Source: an uncultured Halanaerobiales bacterium (lineage in GTDB: Bacteria; Bacillota; Halanaerobiia; Halanaerobiales; M55B127). Taken from it: 49,188 bases of DNA. A program made the translations under genes and the position numbers. The DNA lies in contig CAJXKY010000015.1 in assembly GCA_913055675.1 (NCBI GenBank), positions 1-49,188 of the forward strand, read 5' to 3'. Positions 42,638 to 49,188 of the stretch are shown here, in pieces (positions within the stretch are counted from its first letter, which is position 1; every line of letters begins with the position of its first letter). The notes beneath the pieces are model-generated. The model did not search any database and was not told the origin of the DNA. It saw only the letters and a program-made list of their open reading frames with translations.

Positions 42638-43426
42638 TTATTTTTCTTTTGCTTCATTCCAATAATTATCCAATTCCTCTAAACTTAATTGGTTGATATC
42701 TTCATTATTCTTTTCAGTTATATTCTCTATATAATCAAATCTCTTTTTGAACTTATTAATAGTTCTTAAAAGAGCAATTTCAGGATTCACATTTTTAAAT
42801 CGTGATAAATTAACCACAGCAAATAATAGGTCACCTAATTCATCTTCAACTCTATCATTATCTTTATTATGAACTACTTCCTTCAATTCTTCAACCTCTT
42901 CATCAATTTTTAAAATTACATCCTCAATTTCATCCCAATCAAAACCAACTTCCGCTGCTTTTTGTTGAATTTCAAAAGCTTGATTTAAAGAAGGCTGTAC
43001 TTTTGAAACCCCGCTTAAAATTGAATCCTCTTTTTTATTAATTCTTTCTTTCTTCTTAATTTCCTCCCAAGTTTTCTTAACTTCTGAAGCAGTTTCTATA
43101 TTTTCATCACCAAAAACATGAGGATGTCTTCTAATTAATTTAGCTATTATCCCTTTTATCACATCATCAATATCAAATAAATCTTTTTCTTTTCCAATTT
43201 GAGATTGGAATATTACTTGTAATAATAAATCCCCCAATTCCTCTTTTAATAAACCCATATCATCTTTTTCTAAAGCTTCGACTACTTCATAGGCCTCTTC
43301 AATTATATATGGCTTAAGAGAATACAAATCTTGTTTTTTATCCCAGGGACAACCATCAGGTCCTCTGAGTTTATCCATTATATATAATAACTTTTCAAAT
43401 TCACTCTCGAATTCTTTTGATTTCAT
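42638..43426 (-). CDS. mazG: MazG nucleoside triphosphate pyrophosphohydrolase
   Basis: A 262-residue enzyme of the all-alpha NTP-PPase superfamily. The N-terminal MazG domain has LRGPDGCPWDKKQ, EEAYEVVEALE and EELGDLLLQVIFQ. The second, shorter MazG-like domain has EEVEELKEV and ELGDLLFAVVNLSR. It removes non-canonical or damaged NTPs. ATG at 43426 is preferred over GTG at 43435, which lies in the ribosome site TAGGTG. It follows the flippase gene as in many Firmicutes. Confidence 0.92.
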   Translation of the reverse strand: MKSKEFESEFEKLLYIMDKLRGPDGCPWDKKQDLYSLKPYIIEEAYEVVEALEKDDMGLLKEELGDLLLQVIFQSQIGKEKDLFDIDDVIKGIIAKLIRRHPHVFGDENIETASEVKKTWEEIKKKERINKKEDSILSGVSKVQPSLNQAFEIQQKAAEVGFDWDEIEDVILKIDEEVEELKEVVHNKDNDRVEDELGDLLFAVVNLSRFKNVNPEIALLRTINKFKKRFDYIENITEKNNEDINQLSLEELDNYWNEAKEK

Positions 43427-43435
43427 TATTTTCAC

Positions 43436-45052
43436 CTACAATATTTTATACTTTCTTAAAAATTTTGCTGTTCTTTCACCAACATAAGGTATCATTTTTA
43501 AATCGGAGTATTTAATCTCTTTGAATATAATTAATAATATTAAATATAATATAACAGCCAAAAATACTATTAGAAAGGTGGCGTATGCATATGCTCTCAT
43601 GATATTTAGACTACTAAGATAATTATTGATCATATCAAAACCATAATGGGTAAAAGTAACCATTAAGCTTACAGTGATGATCGGCTTAATTATAAATTGC
43701 TTCATTTTGATCCGATAATTTGTATAAAACTTTAATGATATTAAATTTAAAATCGCAGCGACTGCAAAACCAGTAACAGTTCCAATTGAAGCTCCTTTGA
43801 TACCGAAAGCAGGCAAGGCTGTTAAAATATAATTTAAAAAAGCATTTACTAAAGCTCCTACAAATAAATTACGGGCGGGAATTTTTGTTTTTCCTATACC
43901 TTGAATTATACCCGAGGTACTCTGTTGTATGGTAATAAAAAACACACCCCAAGAAACTATTCGAAGAGGAACAGCAGCCATAGCATTCCCAAAAATTACT
44001 GCTGTTAAAGGTTCAGCTAAAATATAAAGACCGGCAGCTGAAGGTAAGCCTATCAAAATAGTAAGTCTTAGTGCTGTTTCAGTTCTCTTTTTAATTAATT
44101 TATTTTTATTTTGAGCAAAAGCCTCTGATATTGCAGGGACTAGACTTGCAGCTAATGCTACAGAAATTATTGTAGGAAAATTAACTAAAACCATTGCCAT
44201 CCCGGCTAATCTACCATAAAGTTGTGAAGCCATTTCAATTGAAAATCCTGCAACTTGTAATCGATTCGGAACTATAACAGCATCAACTAAATTCATTAGA
44301 GGTAAAACCAAAGCTCCTAGTGTGATTGGAATTCCTAAATAGGCTATATCTTTTACAATTTTAAATGTTTTTTTCGTTTCCACACTACCAGATTTCATAA
44401 AACTAAATATTTCAGTTTTCTTTTTATTATATATAATTAATAATACGATAAGTCCAGCTATTGAGCCCGTAACCGCACCAAAAGTTGCACCTGCTGCTGC
44501 ATACCCTAATCTATATCGAATCAAATAGTAAACTAAACCTATCATTGTAATCATTCTTACCAACTGTTCTAAAACCTGGGAATAAGCTGTTGGAACCATG
44601 TTTTGTAGCCCCTGAAAAAAACCTCGATAAGTTGCCATTATTGACACAAAGAAGATTGCTGGTGACAAAGCTATTACTGGATAAAAAGCACGAGGGTCCC
44701 AATTTAATAAATTAACTATAGGTTTTGCCAACACTGCCATTAAAATCGAAAAAAACAGCCCTACTACAATACTCAATTTCCTACCTACAGTAAAAATTTT
44801 AAAAGCTGCTTTATTTTGGTCTTTAGCAATTCTATCAGAAATAAGTTTTGCAAGAGCAATGGGAATACCTGATCTAGAAACTACTAATAGTGTTGTATAT
44901 ATTGGATATGCCATCTGATATAAGCCGATACCTTCATCACCTAAGATACGGCTTAGTATAATTCGATAGCTAAAACCCATTATTTTAGAAAGGATTCCTG
45001 CTAAACTTAAAATAAATGCACCTTTTAGGAAACTTGAACTTTTTTCTGACAT
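43436..45052 (-). CDS. SpoVB/MurJ-like MOP-superfamily flippase
   Basis: A 538-residue, 14-TM protein of the polysaccharide/peptidoglycan flippase family. It starts with the family phrase SSFLKGAFILSLAGILSKIMGFSYRIILSRILGDEGIGLYQMAYPIY, and the middle carries GVFFITIQQSTSGIIQGIGKTKIPA. It resembles YabM/SpoVB, which moves lipid-linked cell-wall precursors. It sits between mfd and mazG, the usual place in Firmicutes; spoVT, often present here, is absent. Confidence 0.9.
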   Translation of the reverse strand: MSEKSSSFLKGAFILSLAGILSKIMGFSYRIILSRILGDEGIGLYQMAYPIYTTLLVVSRSGIPIALAKLISDRIAKDQNKAAFKIFTVGRKLSIVVGLFFSILMAVLAKPIVNLLNWDPRAFYPVIALSPAIFFVSIMATYRGFFQGLQNMVPTAYSQVLEQLVRMITMIGLVYYLIRYRLGYAAAGATFGAVTGSIAGLIVLLIIYNKKKTEIFSFMKSGSVETKKTFKIVKDIAYLGIPITLGALVLPLMNLVDAVIVPNRLQVAGFSIEMASQLYGRLAGMAMVLVNFPTIISVALAASLVPAISEAFAQNKNKLIKKRTETALRLTILIGLPSAAGLYILAEPLTAVIFGNAMAAVPLRIVSWGVFFITIQQSTSGIIQGIGKTKIPARNLFVGALVNAFLNYILTALPAFGIKGASIGTVTGFAVAAILNLISLKFYTNYRIKMKQFIIKPIITVSLMVTFTHYGFDMINNYLSSLNIMRAYAYATFLIVFLAVILYLILLIIFKEIKYSDLKMIPYVGERTAKFLRKYKIL

Positions 45053-45058
45053 ATGTAA

Positions 45059-48000
45059 TTACTCCTCTATACTAAATATCTTTTCTTTTAAAAACTTCAT
45101 AACCTTTTTGAGCATACTTAACTTTTTGGTTTTAATAATAATCTCAGGATTTTTTCCATTTCTTAATTTTAACTGTTTAGGGTATTTTTCTAGTAAATTT
45201 ACTATATAGTCTCCTTCAATATTATTATCTTCTCTAAATACTATTCGATAGCCTGCATTGGTATCAGATATAGTTTCAACATCTAGTTTTTTTGCTAATA
45301 CATTAAGTCTTCTAAGTTCTACTAAATTCATTACCGAATCGGGTGGATCTCCATACCTGTCAACGAATTCATCAATTAATGATATAATATCTGCTTCATT
45401 ATTAACCTTTTTCAACTTTTTATACATTTCAATCTTTTGTCTAGAATCAGATATATATTCGTCCGGTATATATGCATCAAGATCAATTTCCAACTCGACA
45501 TCTTTTTGATCTTCATCTTTACCCTTTAGATCTTCAATAGCGCTATCTAATAATTTACAATATAATGAAAACCCTACTGCTGCAATATGACCACTTTGTT
45601 CAGCACCTAAGAGATTTCCAGCCCCTCTTATTTCGAGATCTCTCATAGCAATTTTGAAGCCCGATCCTAAACTTGTAAATTCTTTTATTGCTTTTAATCT
45701 TTTGTTTGCAACTTCACTTAGTATTCTATCCTTTTCATACATTAAATATGCATATGCAATTCTATTTGACCTACCAACTCTTCCTCTCAGCTGATAAAGC
45801 TGAGCTAATCCCATATATTCAGCCCTATTAATAATAATTGTATTCACATCAGAAATATCCAAGCCGTTTTCTATAATGGTGGTACAGACTAACACATCAT
45901 ATCGGCCTTCATAAAAATCTATCATAACATTTTCTAATTTTCTTTCACTCATTTGTCCATGGGCAATAGCTACTCTTGCCTCAGGCACAAGCTTATTTAT
46001 TAGTTCTGCTTTCTTTTCAATATCCTTAACCCGATTATGAACAAAATATACCTGTCCATTTCTAGAAAGTTCTTTATTAACTGCATCTTTTATTAAGTCC
46101 TCATCAAATTCTCTAATATAGGTCCTGATGGGATATCTGTCTTTAGGCGGAGTTTCAATAACGCTCATATCTCTAACTCCAACTAATGACATATGAAGAG
46201 TACGAGGAATTGGAGTCGCTGTTAAAGTCAAAACATCTACATTTGATTTTAAAGATTTTAATTTTTCCTTGTGAGCAACTCCAAATCTCTGTTCCTCATC
46301 AACAATTAACAATCCAAGGTCATTAAACACTACATCTTTTGATATTAATCGGTGAGTGCCTATTAATATATCAACTTTACCTTTAGCTAAATCTTTAATA
46401 GTTTTTTTCTGTTCAGCTTTAGTTCTAAATCTACTTATCATTCCTACTTTTACAGGATATCGATCAATTCGTTCGCGGAAGGTCTTATAATGTTGCTGAG
46501 CCAAAATTGTTGTGGGGACCAAAACTGCTGTTTGTTTTCCATCCATTGCTGCTTTAAATGCTGCTCTAATAGCGACTTCTGTTTTTCCGTATCCTACATC
46601 TCCACATAATAATCGGTCCATAGGAGTATCGGATTCCATATCTTCTTTCACATCTTCAATTGCTTTAAACTGATCAGGAGTTAATTCATGTGGAAAGTCA
46701 TTTTCGAAATCAATTTGCCATTTTGTATCTTCTGAAAAAGCATAACCTTCCTTCATTTCTCGTTCTGCATAAAGTTCCAAAAGACCAATTGCCATTTTCT
46801 TGACTGAATTTTGAACTCTTTTTTTAACTTTCTGCCAATCATTACCACCAAGTTTATATAGTTTAGGTGGCTTAGTATCAGCACCTATATATTTTTGTAC
46901 TAAATCAATTTTCTCAGTAGGAACATATAATTTGTCTGATTCTTTATATTTAATCATTAAATAGTCTTGGTGTTTCCCTTGTACTTCTAAAGTTTTAACA
47001 CCTAAATATTTCCCGATCCCATGATTCTCATGAACAACATAATCGCCCTTACTTAATTCATTAATCGAGGAGATTCTAACTCCTTCTTCAAAATCAGAAA
47101 TTTTTCTTTTGCGCTGTTGCTTTTTACCAATGATCTCTTTTTCAGTAAAAACAGCTAATTTCAAATCATCTAGAACAAATCCTTTAGAAAAACTTTCATC
47201 ATGGATGTTTATATTTCCTAATAGTAAATTATTGCTATAAACATTATTAATGTCATAGTCATGTAAATACTCAGAAATTTTCTTGGCTTTTGATTCTGTA
47301 TTTAACGACAAAAGTATGGTATACCCTTTATTTTTTAGATCATTTAACCTTTCTTTTAATAAATCAAATTGCCCATTAAATGACTCTACTCCCGCCGTTT
47401 TAAATTCCATTTTTGTTTCTATCTGGTTTAAGGGACTATCTTTAATTTCATCAGTAAAATATATGCCATTCATCCCTCTATCATAATTGATATATTGATC
47501 AGTGGTAAGAAAGATATCTGAATAGGAAGGTAAAATATTACCTTGCTCTAAAAGTGAAGCGGTTGTTTCTTCTAAATCTCGATGATAAGATTTTATCCTC
47601 TGCCAAACTTTTTCACTATTATCATATATAACATAAAAATCGTCATCCATATAATCAAATAAAGTGCTTAGATCTTTTTTATAAAAATAAGGTAAAAATT
47701 GTTCATATCCTTCAAAATAATGAGCTTCACTTAATTTATCTAAATATTCCCCGCTTAACTGATCTAAATACTCTGCCTCTTCAAGTTTATCAATATTTTT
47801 TAGTCGCTTTCTTTGTTTTTGAAAATCTTCTTTAATCTTTGGCAAAAAGTGACCTATCTGTTTTTTATCAAAAATTATTTCGTTAACAGGCGGTATAGTA
47901 ATTTCAGCAATATTTTCAATTGATCTTTGAGTTTCTATATCAAATAATCTTATAGAATCTACTTCATCTCCGAATAATTCAATTCTAACTGGATTGTCAT

Positions 48001-48556
48001 ATACTAATGTATATATATCTAATATTCCACCTCTTATACTAAATTGACCAGGTTGTTCAACCATTTTTTCTCTATCATATCCAAGTTGAACTAATTTAGT
48101 ACTTATCTCATTTAAATCCAGTGGGGTATTCATGTCTATTTCAAGTGTATTTTGGGTAAAGTATTCTCGTGGCATTAATTTTCTTAAAATTGAAATACCA
48201 CTTGTTATTACCACATTGTTATTATTGGACTGCATTTCATTTAATACCTTTATTCTTTCTTGCAAAATATTGAAATCAGGGTTGATTTTTTCATGTGGTA
48301 AAGTTTCTATCTCGGGAAATATGTTTATCCTATTTTTATCCAATACTCTTACTAAATCTTCATAGATATTCTCTATTCTACTATTGTCATGTGTGATAAT
48401 TAAAACCTTTTTATTCAATTTTTGTATTATATTGGAAACTATAAAAGAAAAACAGGCCTCTTCTGGCCCTACAACTTTAACCTTATCTTGTTCATTAGGT
48501 AAATTTAAAAGTTTATTCATTTTGTCTTTTTTAAATATATTGTCAGTATTAAGCAT
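45059..48556 (-). CDS. mfd: Transcription-repair coupling factor
   Basis: A 1165-residue Mfd. N-terminal UvrB-like region (about 1-330, with PGQFSIRGGILDIY) recruits UvrA. The RNA-polymerase-interaction domain starts at LSKGDYVVHENHGIGKYLG. The SF2 motor has Walker A GDVGYGKTEVA, DEEQ (VDEEQRF), the TxTPIPRT motif and motif VI QLRGRVGRS. The C-terminal TRCF domain inhibits UvrA binding. It frees RNA polymerase stalled at DNA damage. The start follows TTAGGAGAAATT. Full length, with all motifs intact. Confidence 0.97.
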   Translation of the reverse strand: MLNTDNIFKKDKMNKLLNLPNEQDKVKVVGPEEACFSFIVSNIIQKLNKKVLIITHDNSRIENIYEDLVRVLDKNRINIFPEIETLPHEKINPDFNILQERIKVLNEMQSNNNNVVITSGISILRKLMPREYFTQNTLEIDMNTPLDLNEISTKLVQLGYDREKMVEQPGQFSIRGGILDIYTLVYDNPVRIELFGDEVDSIRLFDIETQRSIENIAEITIPPVNEIIFDKKQIGHFLPKIKEDFQKQRKRLKNIDKLEEAEYLDQLSGEYLDKLSEAHYFEGYEQFLPYFYKKDLSTLFDYMDDDFYVIYDNSEKVWQRIKSYHRDLEETTASLLEQGNILPSYSDIFLTTDQYINYDRGMNGIYFTDEIKDSPLNQIETKMEFKTAGVESFNGQFDLLKERLNDLKNKGYTILLSLNTESKAKKISEYLHDYDINNVYSNNLLLGNINIHDESFSKGFVLDDLKLAVFTEKEIIGKKQQRKRKISDFEEGVRISSINELSKGDYVVHENHGIGKYLGVKTLEVQGKHQDYLMIKYKESDKLYVPTEKIDLVQKYIGADTKPPKLYKLGGNDWQKVKKRVQNSVKKMAIGLLELYAEREMKEGYAFSEDTKWQIDFENDFPHELTPDQFKAIEDVKEDMESDTPMDRLLCGDVGYGKTEVAIRAAFKAAMDGKQTAVLVPTTILAQQHYKTFRERIDRYPVKVGMISRFRTKAEQKKTIKDLAKGKVDILIGTHRLISKDVVFNDLGLLIVDEEQRFGVAHKEKLKSLKSNVDVLTLTATPIPRTLHMSLVGVRDMSVIETPPKDRYPIRTYIREFDEDLIKDAVNKELSRNGQVYFVHNRVKDIEKKAELINKLVPEARVAIAHGQMSERKLENVMIDFYEGRYDVLVCTTIIENGLDISDVNTIIINRAEYMGLAQLYQLRGRVGRSNRIAYAYLMYEKDRILSEVANKRLKAIKEFTSLGSGFKIAMRDLEIRGAGNLLGAEQSGHIAAVGFSLYCKLLDSAIEDLKGKDEDQKDVELEIDLDAYIPDEYISDSRQKIEMYKKLKKVNNEADIISLIDEFVDRYGDPPDSVMNLVELRRLNVLAKKLDVETISDTNAGYRIVFREDNNIEGDYIVNLLEKYPKQLKLRNGKNPEIIIKTKKLSMLKKVMKFLKEKIFSIEE

Positions 48557-48592
48557 AATTTCTCCTAAATATTTTTATTTAAATACCAAAAG

Positions 48593-48617
48593 GACCCCTA
48601 CTTAATTGGTACGGGTC
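48593..48617 (-). terminator. Hairpin between pth and mfd
   Basis: GACCC-C-TAC (48593-48601) pairs with GTA-C-GGGTC (48609-48617), with one C-C mismatch. It is followed on minus by CTTTT. It could attenuate read-through from pth into mfd. Confidence 0.55.
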
Positions 48618-48621
48618 TAAA

Positions 48622-49176
48622 TTAATTAAAATTATTCATGGCACTTTCCACACCATTTTTGATTATATCTATAATTACCTCATCAATTATTTCAAATTTT
48701 TCTTCAACTCTTTTTTGTTGGTCCCTGCTAAACTCCCTTAATACATATTCAGTTACAGGAAGATCAAGTGGACGACCAATTCCAATTCTTACTCGATTAA
48801 TTTCTTGTGAGTTTAGATTATCTATAATAGACTGTATTCCGTTATGGCCACCACTGCTACCATCTGATTTAACTCTTAATTTCCCTGTAGGCAAGTCTAA
48901 ATCATCATAAATTACTACTAGATCTTTCAAGGAAATATTGTATTTATCGACCAATTTAGCAACAGCTCTACCACTATTATTCATATAAGTTAACGGTTGT
49001 GCTAAAATTACTTTTTCCTCTTCTATTTCACCTTTTGCTAACAGAGCTTCACAGTCTTTATCTACATTTCTTATGTCAAATTTATCAGCTAGTCTTTTTA
49101 TAGCAGTGAATCCAACATTGTGGCGGGTCTCGGCATATTTTTTACCGGGATTACCTAAACCAACTATTAATTTCAA
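48622..49176 (-). CDS. pth: Peptidyl-tRNA hydrolase
   Basis: A 184-residue enzyme that releases peptides from prematurely dropped peptidyl-tRNA. It has the N-terminal KLIVGLGNPGKKYAETRHNVGF (catalytic His in RHNVGF, Asn in GLGNPG), PLTYMNNSG, VIYDDLDLPTGKLRV and GGHNGIQSI. TTG at 49176 starts the classical MKLIVGLGNPG sequence, 8 nt after GAGG. The alternative TTG at 49182 lies too close to that site and adds two residues. It is first in the minus-strand housekeeping run; upstream genes lie outside the window. Confidence 0.95.
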   Translation of the reverse strand: MKLIVGLGNPGKKYAETRHNVGFTAIKRLADKFDIRNVDKDCEALLAKGEIEEEKVILAQPLTYMNNSGRAVAKLVDKYNISLKDLVVIYDDLDLPTGKLRVKSDGSSGGHNGIQSIIDNLNSQEINRVRIGIGRPLDLPVTEYVLREFSRDQQKRVEEKFEIIDEVIIDIIKNGVESAMNNFN

Positions 49177-49188
49177 ATTCAAAACCTC

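Noticed and set aside
1..49188. CRISPR arrays, cas genes, restriction-modification or other named defence systems
   Set aside because: No regularly spaced repeats, nucleases, methyltransferases or known defence signatures were seen on either strand.

Overview
The window is AT-rich chromosomal DNA (roughly 30% G+C by eye) with strong Shine-Dalgarno sites and several TTG starts. It carries SpoVB- and Mfd-type Firmicutes operons together with TolC-type outer-membrane efflux proteins and a MacA/MacB-type pump. A low-G+C Firmicute with an outer membrane fits best, for example an anaerobe of the Halanaerobiales. That placement is inferred from gene content; no rRNA is present.

Layout. 1-1.2 kb: a CorA-type Mg2+ channel. 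1.3-8.8 kb: one operon of two TolC-family proteins, a periplasmic adaptor, a MacB-like ATPase and permease, and an OmpR/EnvZ-type two-component pair. The first TolC-like protein lacks both beta-barrel segments. 9.0-15.8 kb: a metabolic cluster with an IclR regulator (apparently starting at ATT), a PanB-like hydroxymethyltransferase, an unassigned TIM-barrel-like protein, a leucine-dehydrogenase-family enzyme, an NhaC-family antiporter and an MFS carrier. A probable ~55-nt antisense RNA lies between the third and fourth genes. 16-18.7 kb: a DUF975 membrane protein, a secreted repeat protein and an alpha/beta hydrolase. 18.8-21.9 kb: an autoregulated YtrA-type GntR/ABC operon ending in a DUF4097-like beta-ladder protein.

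22-36.4 kb: a long, tightly packed, co-oriented run of small single-domain enzymes. It holds DNA glycosylase I, hemolysin III, five GNATs, a PfkB kinase, pyrophosphatase, a flavoprotein, a radical SAM protein, two CPBP proteases, hydrolases, a maltose-type O-acetyltransferase, an AAC(3)-type acetyltransferase, a peptide deformylase paralogue, TrmO, an MBL hydrolase, a DJ-1 gene broken by an in-frame TGA, and a patatin. 36.4-38.8 kb: YchF, a small membrane-anchored protein, tmRNA (tag ANNDNSYALAAA) and tRNA-Trp. 38.8-41.4 kb: a tyrosine integrase next to tRNA-Trp and a complete-looking IS30-family element, together a very small integrative remnant. 41.4-49.2 kb (minus strand): the conserved run pth-mfd-spoVB-like-mazG followed by a DacF-type carboxypeptidase.

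How the genes work together. The efflux operon looks self-contained (sensor, regulator, pump, outer-membrane exit). The IclR cluster looks like a 2-oxoacid/amino-acid pathway with its own transporters; PanB appears without panC or panD nearby, so a role outside standard pantothenate synthesis is possible. The minus-strand run at the right edge is housekeeping. No CRISPR array or recognised defence operon was seen.
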